A stretch of 32,446 nucleotides of DNA from an uncultured Pelagibacteraceae bacterium (GTDB lineage: Bacteria; Pseudomonadota; Alphaproteobacteria; Pelagibacterales; Pelagibacteraceae): the NCBI GenBank assembly GCA_902599495.1, contig CACKFY010000010.1:1-32446 (forward strand), read 5' to 3'. The position numbers and the translations under genes were made by a program. Shown here one piece after another: positions 23,349 through 32,213 of this stretch (its first letter is position 1; every line of letters starts with the position of its first letter). The notes under the pieces were generated by a model. It searched no databases, was not told the origin of the DNA, and saw only the letters and a list, made by a program, of their open reading frames with translations.

Positions 23349-23929
23349 AAATTATATTAGCATCAAAAAGTGGTGTCAGAAAAAAAATACTCGATGACAG
23401 CGGTGTTGATTCTACAGTTATCCCCTCAAATGTTGACGAGGATCAAGTAAAAGATGCTCTTCTTGAGAGAGGCGCAGACCCTGAAATAATTTCAAAAAAT
23501 TTAGCAGAATTAAAGTCAATTAAAATAAGTTCAAAAACACCAGATCAACTCGTCCTCGGTGCAGATAGCGTGATATCTTTAGAGTCCAAGCTTATTAATA
23601 AACCAACATCAAGAAGTGAAGCTATGCAAATACTCAAAAAGTTAAATGGAAAAAAACATTTACTGATAAGTTCAGTTTGCATTTCAAAAAACGGCTCAAT
23701 GATATGGAATTATACTGATAAATCAGAACTTAAAATGAAAAATTTGTCAGATAAAAAATTAGAGATTTATTTACAAAAGATAAAAACCGAAACTCTTTTA
23801 TCATATGGTGTTTACCAAATAGAAGCGGATGGACTGGATTTATTTGAATATATCAAAGGAGATAAAAATTCTATTATGGGATTGCCGATTAATGAAATTA
23901 AGAATTATATAAGTAATTACAATTTATGA
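23345..23929 (+). CDS. Maf family nucleoside triphosphate pyrophosphatase
   Basis: Maf proteins hydrolyse non-canonical or selected NTPs to NMPs and are linked to house-cleaning and cell division. The N-terminal motif ILASKSGVRKKIL corresponds to the family LASxSPRR motif, with Gly-Val in place of Pro-Arg; the central VLGADSVISL and GKKHLLISSVC segments and the ending MGLPINEI are typical. The length of 194 aa is normal. It overlaps its neighbours on both sides by 4 bases (ATGA), so it belongs to the PPSR-maf-aroE-coaE-dnaQ operon. Confidence 0.93.
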   Translation: MKIILASKSGVRKKILDDSGVDSTVIPSNVDEDQVKDALLERGADPEIISKNLAELKSIKISSKTPDQLVLGADSVISLESKLINKPTSRSEAMQILKKLNGKKHLLISSVCISKNGSMIWNYTDKSELKMKNLSDKKLEIYLQKIKTETLLSYGVYQIEADGLDLFEYIKGDKNSIMGLPINEIKNYISNYNL

Positions 23930-24750
23930 ACAAAACTAAATTTGCAATTATTGGTGACCCAATATCACACTCATTATCTCCAACAATGCACAACTATTGG
24001 TTTAAAAAATATAAAATAAATGCTGAGTATAAATTGTTAAACATAAGTGAAGAAGAAATACCAAGTGTGCTTAAAAAAGTTAAGAATGGAGAGATTAAAG
24101 GAATAAATGTAACGCTGCCTTACAAAAAATCAGTAATACCCTTTTTAAGCAAAACTGTTAATGATGCGAGAGACACACATTCTGTTAACACTATACTCGT
24201 TGATAAGGATAATAATTTAATTGGTGAAAATACCGATGTATTTGGATTTCAAGCAGCATATCTAAAATCCTTTTCGGAACAAGAAAAAAAAAATAAAAAA
24301 GCTCTAATTTTAGGAGCTGGCGGAGTTGCTCCATCAATAATTTTAGCTTTAATAAAATCTAATATTACAGATATTACTTTGGCGAACAGAACTTACGAAA
24401 AATCTTTATTTTTAAAAAGGAAATTTAAGCAAATAAATCTCATAAAATGGGAAGACTGTTCGATTAAACTTGAGGAATTTGATATTTTGATAAATGCAAC
24501 CAGCTTAGGATTACAACCTAACGATGATTTCAAAAATGATTTTAGCCATTTTAAAAAAGGTATGGTTTATATTGATACAATATACAATCCCCCTAAGACA
24601 CAAATGATAAAATATTTTAAGTCTAACAAATTAAAAACTTTCAACGGTCTCAATATGCTTATTTATCAAGGTCAAAAATCTTTTTATTTATGGAACAAAA
24701 TTAACCCCGAAGTAGACGATGAGCTTCTCCAGCTATTGGAGGTAAATTAA
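23926..24750 (+). CDS. aroE: Shikimate dehydrogenase
   Basis: AroE reduces 3-dehydroshikimate to shikimate with NADPH in aromatic amino-acid synthesis. The shikimate-binding motif IGDPISHSLSPTMHN is at residues ~9-23, INVTLPYK carries the catalytic Lys near residue 66, ENTDVFGFQ follows near residue 104, and the nucleotide-binding loop is LGAGGVAPS near residue 128. The end has NGLNMLIYQGQKSFYLW. The length of 274 aa is normal. Confidence 0.97.
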   Translation: MNKTKFAIIGDPISHSLSPTMHNYWFKKYKINAEYKLLNISEEEIPSVLKKVKNGEIKGINVTLPYKKSVIPFLSKTVNDARDTHSVNTILVDKDNNLIGENTDVFGFQAAYLKSFSEQEKKNKKALILGAGGVAPSIILALIKSNITDITLANRTYEKSLFLKRKFKQINLIKWEDCSIKLEEFDILINATSLGLQPNDDFKNDFSHFKKGMVYIDTIYNPPKTQMIKYFKSNKLKTFNGLNMLIYQGQKSFYLWNKINPEVDDELLQLLEVN

Positions 24751-24754
24751 AATT

Positions 24755-25306
24755 ATGAAAATTGGTATAACAGGATCTCTATCATCAGGCAAATCTTCAG
24801 TAGCAAAAATATTATCAAAAAACAAAAAAGTACTTTTTAGTGCAGATAAAGAGGTAAAAAATCTATATCTCAAAAATCATTTTAGGAAAAAATTAATAAA
24901 AAAATTCAAGATTAAAAAAAGAGATATTAAAAAAGAAATTAAAAGTAAAATTTTAAATGAGGAAATAAAATTAAAAGAACTTGGAAAAATAATACATCCT
25001 TTAGTGAGGAAAAAGATGCGAGAATTTTCAAAAAAAAACAAAAATAAAAAAACTCTTCTATTTGAGATTCCTTTACTAATCGAAAGTAAATTAATGAATT
25101 ATTTTGATTTTATAATATTAGTTACCGCCCCCTACAAGTTAAGATTGAAACGCTATATAAAAAAAGGCGGTGATAAAAGTATGTTTAAAATCTTAGATAA
25201 GGCTCAAATTAGCTCCAAAAAGAAAATAAAATTTTGCGATTGTTTAATTGTTAATAACAGAACAAAGTTAATTCTCAAAAGAAAAGTAAATAGTATAATA
25301 AAATAA
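24755..25306 (+). CDS. coaE: Dephospho-CoA kinase
   Basis: CoaE phosphorylates dephospho-CoA in the last step of coenzyme A synthesis. The P-loop IGITGSLSSGKSSVA is at residues 2-16, SADKEVKNLY matches the DxxxxxLY-type substrate segment near residue 30, and IHPLVRKKM and LLFEIPLLIES are present. At 183 aa it is somewhat short (family ~195-210), and it is extremely Lys-rich. The RxxxR-type lid is recognisable as RLKRYIKKGG. The stop overlaps dnaQ by one base (TAATG). Confidence 0.94.
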   Translation: MKIGITGSLSSGKSSVAKILSKNKKVLFSADKEVKNLYLKNHFRKKLIKKFKIKKRDIKKEIKSKILNEEIKLKELGKIIHPLVRKKMREFSKKNKNKKTLLFEIPLLIESKLMNYFDFIILVTAPYKLRLKRYIKKGGDKSMFKILDKAQISSKKKIKFCDCLIVNNRTKLILKRKVNSIIK

Positions 25307-25968
25307 TGTCGGAAATTTTTCTAGATATCGAGACAACTGGGTTATCATTTAGAGATCGTCATAGAATTGTTGAAATAGCTTGTATAGAAACAAATGATCT
25401 AATAGCAACAAAAAAAGTTTTTCATAAAATAATTAATCCTGAAAGAGATGTTCCCGAAGAAGCTTTCAAAATACATGGATTTTCAACTGAATTTCTAAAA
25501 GATAAACCTAAATTTAGAGAAGTCGCGGATGAATTTTTATCTTTCATTAATGATAAAGACTTAATAATTCATAACGCACAATTTGACCTATCGTTTATTA
25601 ACTTTGAGTTAAAACAATTAAAAAAAAATATAATAGAAAAAAATAAAATTATCGACTCTCTTGAATTAGCAAGAAATAAATTTCCAGGAACTTCCAATTC
25701 TTTAGACGCTTTATGTAAGAGATTCAATATTGATCTTTCAAGAAGAACAAAGCATAATGCTCTCTTAGATTGCGATTTACTTCGTGAAGTTTACATTAAT
25801 CTTTTGGATGCCAAAGAACCTAAACTTTCCTTAGGCACTAATAACGATAAAAAAATAGTTTATAGAAACACAATAAATTATTCAAAAAAGATCGTTCAAC
25901 CTTCCGAAGAAGAGTTAGAAAAGCATAAGCTTTTCTTGAAATCTGAATTAAAAAAAAATTTCTTTTAG
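25306..25968 (+). CDS. dnaQ: DNA polymerase III epsilon subunit (3'-5' proofreading exonuclease)
   Basis: The proofreading subunit of the replicative polymerase. The DEDDh exonuclease motifs are all visible: FLDIETTGL with Asp7 and Glu9, HNAQFDLSFI near residue 87, and TKHNALLDCDLL near residue 145, supplying the final His and Asp. The C-terminal ~40 residues would contact the alpha subunit. The length of 220 aa is near the usual 230-240. It ends the operon that begins at PPSR and is convergent with secB, with a 4-base overlap. Confidence 0.95.
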   Translation: MSEIFLDIETTGLSFRDRHRIVEIACIETNDLIATKKVFHKIINPERDVPEEAFKIHGFSTEFLKDKPKFREVADEFLSFINDKDLIIHNAQFDLSFINFELKQLKKNIIEKNKIIDSLELARNKFPGTSNSLDALCKRFNIDLSRRTKHNALLDCDLLREVYINLLDAKEPKLSLGTNNDKKIVYRNTINYSKKIVQPSEEELEKHKLFLKSELKKNFF

Positions 25969-26396
25969 TTTTTTCTTGAAAGATATAGTTTTTTAAAATC
26001 AATTTCTTTTTCTATATTGATTTCCTTAAATCCTGAATTTTCAAAAATAAAGATAAAAACCCTTCTTAACTCAGGATATACTTCTTGTGGTATTTTAATT
26101 AATATAATTTCTTCTAATTCTTTTTTATTAGTTAATGTTTTATCTAACTCAACTAAAGTTGAATAAGTTACCTGAGCATTAATTCTTTCTGAAACAGTAC
26201 TTTTAGGAGTTAAAGATAAAGAGGTTTCAATCTCTATTATGTTCTCTTTGTACCTGTTGCTTTTTATATCTATTTTAAATTTGTAGTTAGATATATCTTT
26301 AGTTAAAGAAAGAAATATTTCTGGTTTAGAGATATCGAAATTTAAATGTTTAATATATTTTGCAACAACTTTATAATTCATCTTTTTTTTCGTCAA
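25965..26396 (-). CDS. secB: Protein-export chaperone SecB
   Basis: SecB keeps secretory preproteins unfolded and delivers them to SecA. The sequence is diverged, but its layout fits: YIKHLNFDISKPEIF at the start, a central beta region with IEIETSLSLTP, a hydrophobic strand-helix IPQEVYPELRRVFIFIFENSGF in place of the usual CPxxLFPFxR...GGFPP, and the ending EIDFKKLY. The length of 143 aa is slightly below the usual 155-165. The usual Cys and the GGFPP motif are lost. Its start overlaps fxsA by 26 bases, and dnaQ next door matches the alphaproteobacterial order. Confidence 0.85.
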   Translation of the reverse strand: MTKKKMNYKVVAKYIKHLNFDISKPEIFLSLTKDISNYKFKIDIKSNRYKENIIEIETSLSLTPKSTVSERINAQVTYSTLVELDKTLTNKKELEEIILIKIPQEVYPELRRVFIFIFENSGFKEINIEKEIDFKKLYLSRKN

Positions 26397-26784
26397 TTAT
26401 CTCCGCCTCAATAATTTTATTATCTTTAGTATGATTTTTATTTTTTCTCATAATTGCCGATAGAATAATCTTTCGTGTAAGGGGGATAAGTAACAGAAAA
26501 CCGATTGTATCGGTAAAAAATCCTGGGATTATAAGAAACATCGCTGCGACGGCTATCGATGCTCCAGACAATATTTCATATACGGGTAATTTATTTTGGT
26601 AAAGGTTAATAAATCCTGACTTTATTGTTTTAACTCCTTGAATTCTCGCAAAATAAATTCCGACTACTGCGGTAAAAATAATAAGCAAAATCGTGTTTAT
26701 AGCCCCAATATTCTCCCCGATCTTAATAAAAAGCAATATTTCTATTATTGGAATTGCTATAATTGATATTAGTATTGTGTTCAT
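26371..26784 (-). CDS. FxsA family membrane protein
   Basis: A 137-aa inner-membrane protein with hydrophobic segments at residues ~3-18, ~25-45 and ~72-100. The family pattern is visible: IPIIEILLFIKIGENIGAI, then IIFTAVVGIYFARIQG, and a Gly-Pro-rich loop MFLIIPGFFTDTIGFLLLIP. FxsA was found in E. coli through overexpression that alters F-plasmid exclusion of phage T7; its general role is unknown. It diverges from timA across only 44 bases. Confidence 0.9.
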   Translation of the reverse strand: MNTILISIIAIPIIEILLFIKIGENIGAINTILLIIFTAVVGIYFARIQGVKTIKSGFINLYQNKLPVYEILSGASIAVAAMFLIIPGFFTDTIGFLLLIPLTRKIILSAIMRKNKNHTKDNKIIEAEIIDEKKDEL

Positions 26785-26813
26785 TTGTCTGATACAAAAA
26801 TATATTAATAATG

Positions 26814-26819
26814 TATATT
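26814..26819 (+). promoter_or_regulatory. Possible -10 box for timA
   Basis: TATATT ends 9 bases before the timA ATG in the 44-base fxsA/timA gap. The segment 17 bases upstream (GATACA) matches the -35 consensus at three positions only. No Shine-Dalgarno is visible. Confidence 0.3.
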
Positions 26820-26828
26820 TAGCAAATA

Positions 26829-27437
26829 ATGAGTAGTAACTTTGGTTATATAGATATTATTTTACTAGCGATGATAGCTGGATTTATAATCCTGAGATTA
26901 AGAAGTATCTTAGGAAGAAAAACTGGTCATGAGGATAAAATTTATCCTAGGTTTTCAGAGAAAAAGTTCGAAGAATTTCGAAATAAGCAAGAAGTTAAGT
27001 TTCAAAAGAAAAATTCTGATGAACTAGAAGGTGAAGAAAAAGAAAAATTTATAAAAGGAGCTGAAATAGCTTATGAGACTATTATTACAGCTTTTGCTAA
27101 AGGAGATAAAAAGGGTTTAAAAAATCTTTTGACACCAAGAATGGCCACTAACTTTAATCAAGCAATTTCTGATAGAGAAGACAAAGGAATTAAATCTGAA
27201 TTAACATTTATTGGCATGAAAGAGTCGAATCTTGAAAAATATGAAAAGGTTCAAGATAATATTTTTGCTACAGTTAAATTTGTATCTGATATAATTTCGG
27301 TTAAAAAAGATAAAAATAATAATGTTTTAGAGGGCAATCCTGATAGAATTAAAACTGTTACAGATCATTGGAAATTTTCCAAAAAAGAGACAAGTAATAG
27401 CCCTAATTGGTACTTAGCTGAAATTCTACCTAAGTGA
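26829..27437 (+). CDS. Tim44/TimA family putative adaptor protein
   Basis: A 202-aa protein with one N-terminal membrane anchor (residues ~6-24), a charged linker, and a Tim44-like domain (from ~70: FIKGAEIAYETIITAFAKGD, then LKNLLTPRMATNFNQAI, and ending TDHWKFSKKE). It is related to the mitochondrial import-motor anchor Tim44; the bacterial role is thought to be membrane-associated protein handling, but this is not settled. The neighbourhood fxsA/secB/timA is conserved in Alphaproteobacteria. The stop overlaps the smr GTG start (GTGA). Confidence 0.9.
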   Translation: MSSNFGYIDIILLAMIAGFIILRLRSILGRKTGHEDKIYPRFSEKKFEEFRNKQEVKFQKKNSDELEGEEKEKFIKGAEIAYETIITAFAKGDKKGLKNLLTPRMATNFNQAISDREDKGIKSELTFIGMKESNLEKYEKVQDNIFATVKFVSDIISVKKDKNNNVLEGNPDRIKTVTDHWKFSKKETSNSPNWYLAEILPK

Positions 27438-27847
27438 AAAAAAAAGATACTCTCTCACAAAAAGATAAGGAAGATTGGAAAAACTTTTTAGAAGATACTT
27501 CTCGAGTTCCCGATAAAGATCAAACACTTCAAATTAAGAATTCAACCAAAAAATTTAGGTTTGATTTGCATGGGTTAACTTTAGATGAAGCAAACAAGAA
27601 AGTGAAAGATATAATTAAATCTTGCAGTGAAAAAAAATACAAAGAGATACTCTTAATTACGGGAAAAGGATTACATTCAAACCATGATGATGTTTATAAG
27701 TCTATGGACTTAAGCAAACTAAGATATTCTGTTCCTGAATTTATTAATTCAGATCCAGAAATCTCAAAGCTAATTTCATCGATCATTAATCCACCTCAAA
27801 AAGAGGGGGGAGAAGGTGCTTTATTAATAAAACTCAAAGAATTATAA
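27434..27847 (+). CDS. Smr domain protein
   Basis: A 137-aa protein with a short charged N-terminal part (~35 residues) and a C-terminal Smr domain, a fold found at the end of MutS2 and linked to nucleic-acid nicking. Family marks are [15 protein letters not shown] near residue 37, [10 protein letters not shown] near residue 74, and the ending [11 protein letters not shown]. The start is GTG, overlapping the timA stop by 4 bases. Its stop and the hslU stop share the palindrome TTATAA, so the genes overlap tail to tail. Confidence 0.92.
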   Translation: MKKKDTLSQKDKEDWKNFLEDTSRVPDKDQTLQIKNSTKKFRFDLHGLTLDEANKKVKDIIKSCSEKKYKEILLITGKGLHSNHDDVYKSMDLSKLRYSVPEFINSDPEISKLISSIINPPQKEGGEGALLIKLKEL

Positions 27848-29221
27848 AATAAATTTTGAAAGATCTGTATCTTTTACCAAATCACCCAAGTTTTTTTGCA
27901 CAAACTCTTTATCAACGATTATTGTTTCTCCAGCTTTGTCTGTTGCGTTAAAACTTATATCATCTAATACTTTTTCGATAATAGTGTGTAATCTTCTGGC
28001 CCCAATATTTTCGATAGAGGAATTAACTTCTGTAGAAATTTTAGCAAGCATCTCAATACCATCATCTTTAAATTCAAGATCTACGTTTTCTGTTTTTAAA
28101 AGAGCTTTGTATTGTTTTATCAAACTATTATCCGGTTCTTTTAAAATTCTAATAAAATCTTTCTCATTAAGCGCACTTAATTCTACTCTAATAGGTAATC
28201 TTCCTTGTAATTCCGGGAGTAAATCAGAAGGTTTTGCAAGTTGAAAGGCTCCTGATGCAATAAATAATATGTGATCAGTTTTAATAGGTCCATGTTTTGT
28301 GTTCACTGTCGTTCCTTCAATCAGTGGTAAAAGATCTCTTTGAACCCCTTCTCTTGAAACGTCACCACCCACTCTATCTCCTCTAGCAGAAACTTTATCA
28401 ATCTCATCTAAAAAAACGATGCCATTGTCCTCAGTTGATTTTTTTGCTTCCTGTACAATTTTATCTTCCTCAATCATTTTATCTGATTCTTGAGCGACTA
28501 AAACTTCATGTGACTCTTTAACAGTCATCTTTTTCTTTTTACCTTTTTTGTTCCCCATAGATTTACCTAGTATTTCACCTATATTTACCATACCTACATT
28601 TGCGCCAGGCATACCAGGAATTTCAAAACTAGGCATTGATGAAGTTGTATCCGTAACCTCAATCTCAATTTGGTTGTTGTCTAAGTCACCGTTCCTCAGT
28701 CTTTTCCTGAAACTTTCTCTAGTCGCAACTGATGCTTTATTTCCTACAAGTGCGTCCAGGACTTTATCTTCTGCTAGTAATTGAGCTTTTGCGTTAACTT
28801 CTTTTCTTCTTTTTTCACGCTCCATTGCTATTGCAATCTCTACTAAATCTCTAATAATTTGTTCGACGTCTCTTCCAACGTAGCCAACTTCTGTAAATCT
28901 TGTAGCTTCAACTTTGATAAATGGTGCTTCAGCTAATTTTGATAATCTCCTAGAAATTTCGGTTTTTCCAACTCCTGTTGGTCCTATCATTAATATATTT
29001 TTGGGTAAAACTTCATCTTTCATCTCATCAGATAAAGCTTGTCTTCTCCATCTATTTCTTAATGCAACTGCTACAGCTTTTTTTGCTTCCTTTTGGCCAA
29101 TAACATATCTGTCTAATTCAGAAACTATTTCTCTAGGTGATAAGGCGCTTACTTTACTTTGTTCAACCTTTTCTCTATCTTTCACTAAATTTAAGTTTGT
29201 AATTTTTTTTGATCCTGACAT
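27842..29221 (-). CDS. hslU: ATP-dependent protease ATPase subunit HslU
   Basis: HslU is the AAA+ unfoldase of the HslUV protease. An ATG at 29278 would add 19 hydrophobic residues encoded inside hslV; I use the ATG at 29221, one base after the hslV stop, which gives MSGSKK and 459 aa. The family start [16 protein letters not shown] begins at residue 28. Walker A GPTGVGKT is at residues 80-87, the intermediate domain lies around 110-240, Walker B is [10 protein letters not shown], sensor regions are [11 protein letters not shown] and IGARRLHTI, and the C-terminal DTDLSKFIL tail docks into HslV. Confidence 0.96.
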   Translation of the reverse strand: MSGSKKITNLNLVKDREKVEQSKVSALSPREIVSELDRYVIGQKEAKKAVAVALRNRWRRQALSDEMKDEVLPKNILMIGPTGVGKTEISRRLSKLAEAPFIKVEATRFTEVGYVGRDVEQIIRDLVEIAIAMEREKRRKEVNAKAQLLAEDKVLDALVGNKASVATRESFRKRLRNGDLDNNQIEIEVTDTTSSMPSFEIPGMPGANVGMVNIGEILGKSMGNKKGKKKKMTVKESHEVLVAQESDKMIEEDKIVQEAKKSTEDNGIVFLDEIDKVSARGDRVGGDVSREGVQRDLLPLIEGTTVNTKHGPIKTDHILFIASGAFQLAKPSDLLPELQGRLPIRVELSALNEKDFIRILKEPDNSLIKQYKALLKTENVDLEFKDDGIEMLAKISTEVNSSIENIGARRLHTIIEKVLDDISFNATDKAGETIIVDKEFVQKNLGDLVKDTDLSKFIL

Positions 29222-29222
29222 T

Positions 29223-29762
29223 TTATAATTTTTCCATTGTAATATTGTTATTTGTAAAAACACAAATTTCAGATGCAACCTTTATGGCTTTTTTTGCTAT
29301 TTCTTCCGCTTTCATATCTGTATCCATCAGAACTTTTGCTGCGGCAAGAGCATAATTGCCTCCTGATCCAATACCAATAATTCCATCTTCAGGCTCTAAA
29401 ACGTCTCCTGTGCCTGAAATAATAAAACTTTTTTCTTTATCAGCTACTGCCATTAAAGCCTCAAGTCTTCTTAAATATTTATCACTTCTCCAATCTTTTG
29501 CTAATTCCACAGCTGCTCTTGAGAGGTTTCCCGCATGCTTTTCAAGTTTGGCCTCCAGTCTTTCAAACAACGTAAGTGCGTCTGCGGTAGAACCAGCAAA
29601 ACCTGCTATTACATTTCTTTTTTCAATTTTTCTAACTTTTTTTGCTTTGCTTTTAAGTACTGTGTTGCCAAGACTGACCTGCCCATCTCCAACAACTATG
29701 GTTTCGTTATCTTTTCTTAACAGGACAATTGTAGTTCCATGCCATTTTTCAGCTGTATTCAT
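29223..29762 (-). CDS. hslV: ATP-dependent protease peptidase subunit HslV
   Basis: HslV forms the double-ring threonine protease core. The likely nucleophile is Thr10 in WHGTTIV, exposed after removal of a nine-residue propeptide, as in other alphaproteobacterial Hsl[38 protein letters not shown], and the sodium-site region [13 protein letters not shown] are conserved. The length of 179 aa is normal. It precedes hslU in the same operon and diverges from hisB. Confidence 0.97.
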   Translation of the reverse strand: MNTAEKWHGTTIVLLRKDNETIVVGDGQVSLGNTVLKSKAKKVRKIEKRNVIAGFAGSTADALTLFERLEAKLEKHAGNLSRAAVELAKDWRSDKYLRRLEALMAVADKEKSFIISGTGDVLEPEDGIIGIGSGGNYALAAAKVLMDTDMKAEEIAKKAIKVASEICVFTNNNITMEKL

Positions 29763-29814
29763 GATATTCTATGTGGAGATTAATTTTATTTCTTCAATAG
29801 ACATTTTGTGTTTA

Positions 29815-29843
29815 TTGATAAAAAGCCTAATTATATATATATC
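29815..29843 (+). promoter_or_regulatory. Possible promoter of the his operon
   Basis: TTGATA (29815-29820) is followed after 17 bases by TATATC (29838-29843), about 21 bases before the hisB ATG at 29865. The -35 match is five of six and the -10 match four of six; TATCAT (29840-29845) is an alternative. No leader-peptide attenuator with His codons is visible. Confidence 0.35.
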
Positions 29844-29864
29844 ATAAGATTAATCGGCTATTTT

Positions 29865-30455
29865 ATGAAAAGAAAAGCTAAAATATTAAGAAAAACGAAA
29901 GAAACTAGCATCTCTGTTGAAGCCAATATTGATGGCAAGGGCAAATATAGTGTTAAAACTGGAATAGGTTTCTTAGACCACATGCTTGAACAATTATCAA
30001 AGCATTCGTTGATAGATTTAAATATAAAGGCAAAAGGGGATACTCATATTGATCTTCATCACACAACAGAAGACAGCGGAATTGCAATAGGTGAGGCTAT
30101 TAAAAAAGCTGCAGGAAATTTAAAAGGAATTAAAAGGTATGCTTCTACCATGATACCTATGGACGAGACTTTAAGCAGAGTATCTTTGGACATATCTAAT
30201 AGACCATATTTAATTTGGAAAGTAGATCTTAAAGTTGAAAAACTAGGAGAAATGGATACTGAACTTTTTAAAGAGTGGTTTCAAGCCTTTTCTCAATCAG
30301 CAGGGATCACACTTCATGTTGAAAATCTATATGGAGATAATAGTCACCATAAAATTGAGTCATGTTTCAAGGGATTAGCAAGATCTTTAAAGGAAGCTTT
30401 TACAATTGATAAAAGAATAAGGAATTCAATTCCATCTACTAAAGGTTCACTTTAA
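29865..30455 (+). CDS. hisB: Imidazoleglycerol-phosphate dehydratase
   Basis: HisB converts imidazole glycerol phosphate to imidazole acetol phosphate. I use the ATG at 29865 (MKRKAKI, 196 aa), the usual monofunctional length; an in-frame ATG at 29808 would add 19 residues that overlap the likely promoter. The metal-binding repeats are visible: [29 protein letters not shown], and [19 protein letters not shown]. It heads the his operon divergent from hslVU. HisA follows after 12 bases; hisH, usual at this spot, is absent. Confidence 0.96.
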   Translation: MKRKAKILRKTKETSISVEANIDGKGKYSVKTGIGFLDHMLEQLSKHSLIDLNIKAKGDTHIDLHHTTEDSGIAIGEAIKKAAGNLKGIKRYASTMIPMDETLSRVSLDISNRPYLIWKVDLKVEKLGEMDTELFKEWFQAFSQSAGITLHVENLYGDNSHHKIESCFKGLARSLKEAFTIDKRIRNSIPSTKGSL

Positions 30456-30467
30456 AAAGTTTAATAT

Positions 30468-31181
30468 ATGAACATATTTCCAGCAATTGATCTTAAAAAT
30501 CAAAAATGCGTAAGATTAACCAAAGGCGAGTTCTCTAGCGCAAAGATATATAACGAAGACCCAATTCGCCAAGCTGAAATTTTTTTTGAAAATGAATTTA
30601 AGTATTTGCATATTGTTGATCTAGATGGTGCTTTGGCAGGAGAGTTTAAGAATTTAAATATAATTGAAAATATAATTAAAAGATACAATTTTAAGGTACA
30701 AGTCGGAGGTGGAATAAGAAATGAAGAAAGTGTTAAAAAACTTATTGGGATAGGAGCTGATAAAATTATTTTAGGGACTGCTGCAATAAAAGATGATAGT
30801 TTTTTAAAAAAATGTTGCAACAAATATACAACATCAATAGCTCTAGCTTTAGATGTTAGATCAAATAAAATTGCTATATCTGGATGGAAAGACCAAACAG
30901 ATTTAGATGTATACGATTATTTAGAAAAAGTTAAAGATTATGGTCTCTCAAGAGTAATTTATACAGATATAAATAGAGATGGCACAAGAGATGGTCCAAA
31001 TTTTAAAGATACGTATAAGTTAGCAGAGACATTTAATATCCCCTTTGTTATTTCTGGAGGAATAAGTTCAATGGATGATGTTAACAAAGTGATCAATGAT
31101 AATAAAAAAATTGAAGGAATAATTATCGGGAAGGCAATTTATGAAAAAAAAATTAATCTAAGGGAATTAGGAAAAATTTAA
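30468..31181 (+). CDS. hisA: Phosphoribosylformimino-5-aminoimidazole carboxamide ribotide isomerase
   Basis: HisA isomerises ProFAR to PRFAR in histidine synthesis. The half-barrel repeats are clear: [14 protein letters not shown] with the first catalytic Asp, VQVGGGIRN near residue 79, [10 protein letters not shown] with the second Asp near residue 128, [15 protein letters not shown] near residue 165, and FVISGGISS near residue 191. The length of 237 aa is normal. The stop overlaps the hisF start by one base. HisA uses the folded state of the product made by earlier his enzymes not in this window. Confidence 0.96.
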   Translation: MNIFPAIDLKNQKCVRLTKGEFSSAKIYNEDPIRQAEIFFENEFKYLHIVDLDGALAGEFKNLNIIENIIKRYNFKVQVGGGIRNEESVKKLIGIGADKIILGTAAIKDDSFLKKCCNKYTTSIALALDVRSNKIAISGWKDQTDLDVYDYLEKVKDYGLSRVIYTDINRDGTRDGPNFKDTYKLAETFNIPFVISGGISSMDDVNKVINDNKKIEGIIIGKAIYEKKINLRELGKI

Positions 31182-31939
31182 TGTCGAATGTTAGAATTAT
31201 ACCTTGTTTGGATGTAGATAATGGAAGAGTTGTAAAAGGAGTAAATTTTGTTGATTTAATAGACGCAGGAGATCCAGTCGCCCAGGCGCAATTATATTAT
31301 GAAGGTGGTGCTGATGAAATATGTTTTTTAGATATAACTGCAACGCATGAAAAAAGAAAAGCAATGCTAGAAGTAGTTAAAAAAACCACAAAAAACTGTT
31401 TTATACCAATTACTGTTGGTGGAGGAGTTAGTAATTTAGAAGATATAAGCAACCTGCTTCTATCTGGAGCTGATAAAGTTTCCATCAATACTGCAGCTGT
31501 TAAAGACATGAATTTTGTTAAAGAAGCTTCAAAAAAATTTGGAGCACAATGTATAGTAGTTGCAGTAGATGCAAAAAAAATATCAGAACAAAAATGGGAG
31601 GTTTTTACACATGGAGGTAGAAATAAAACAGGCATAGATGCAATTGAGTATGCTAAAAAAGTTCAAAATTATGGGGCTGGCGAAATTCTTCTAACCTCGA
31701 TGGATAAAGATGGTACTAAAACAGGATATGATCTGGAGTTATTAAAAATAATAACATCCTCTTTAACAATACCTGTAATTGCATCAGGAGGAGTTGGTAA
31801 TTTAAATCATCTCTATGAGGGAGTTAAAAAAGGAGGCGCAAGCGCGTTACTAGCTGCATCTATTTTTCATTTTGGACAACTCTCAATCAAAGAAGTTAAG
31901 GATTATTTGAAGTCTAAAGGAATACCCGTTAGGATTTAA
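31181..31939 (+). CDS. hisF: Imidazole glycerol phosphate synthase cyclase subunit HisF
   Basis: HisF uses PRFAR and ammonia to make imidazole glycerol phosphate and AICAR; AICAR is recycled by PurH (15158-16705). Catalytic residues are visible in [14 protein letters not shown] (Asp11 region) and [10 protein letters not shown] (second Asp, near residue 130), with [27 protein letters not shown] and VIASGGVGN. The length of 252 aa is normal. The glutaminase partner HisH, which feeds ammonia to the barrel, is not encoded in this operon. Confidence 0.97.
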   Translation: MSNVRIIPCLDVDNGRVVKGVNFVDLIDAGDPVAQAQLYYEGGADEICFLDITATHEKRKAMLEVVKKTTKNCFIPITVGGGVSNLEDISNLLLSGADKVSINTAAVKDMNFVKEASKKFGAQCIVVAVDAKKISEQKWEVFTHGGRNKTGIDAIEYAKKVQNYGAGEILLTSMDKDGTKTGYDLELLKIITSSLTIPVIASGGVGNLNHLYEGVKKGGASALLAASIFHFGQLSIKEVKDYLKSKGIPVRI

Positions 31940-31940
31940 A

Positions 31941-32213
31941 ATGCTTAAAGATTTAGAAGATTTAATAAAAACAATCAGAGATCGAAAAGACTCTTCTCCT
32001 GATAAATCTTATACAAATAAACTACTAAATGACAAAAACTTATCTCTTTCTAAAGTTCAAGAGGAGCTAAGCGAACTTATAGAGTCTGTGGAAAAAAACA
32101 CAAATAAAATTCATGAAAGTGCAGATGTGATATATCATCTTCTAGTATACTTTGAAACTAACGATATAAAAATCGAAGATGTTATGAAAGAATTAGCAAA
32201 AAGAAAAAAGTAA
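31941..32213 (+). CDS. hisE: Phosphoribosyl-ATP pyrophosphatase
   Basis: HisE hydrolyses phosphoribosyl-ATP to phosphoribosyl-AMP, the second step of histidine synthesis. The 90-aa protein shows the family helices: LEDLIKTIRDRK, SYTNKLL, VQEELSELIES and ESADVIYHLLVYFE, whose acidic residues bind Mg. The usual EEAxE reads EELSE. It is slightly shorter than typical (~100 aa). It is a stand-alone HisE, not fused to HisI, and starts one base after hisF. Confidence 0.93.
   Translation: MLKDLEDLIKTIRDRKDSSPDKSYTNKLLNDKNLSLSKVQEELSELIESVEKNTNKIHESADVIYHLLVYFETNDIKIEDVMKELAKRKK

Noticed and set aside
28914-29228. Plus-strand ORFs inside hslU (also 27936-28244 and 28548-28784)
   Set aside because: These are antisense shadows of hslU with no recognisable motifs, start signals or context.
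29222-29278. Longer N terminus of hslU (ATG at 29278)
   Set aside because: The extra 19 residues are encoded within the hslV 3' end and are unlike HslU; the ATG one base after the hslV stop is the better start.
29356-29847. 163-codon ORF on the plus strand
   Set aside because: It is antisense to hslV over nearly all of its length, and its sequence is the mirror of the conserved hslV codons.
29808-29864. Longer N terminus of hisB (ATG at 29808)
   Set aside because: It would overlap the likely promoter and add residues not found in HisB; the ATG at 29865 gives the normal length.
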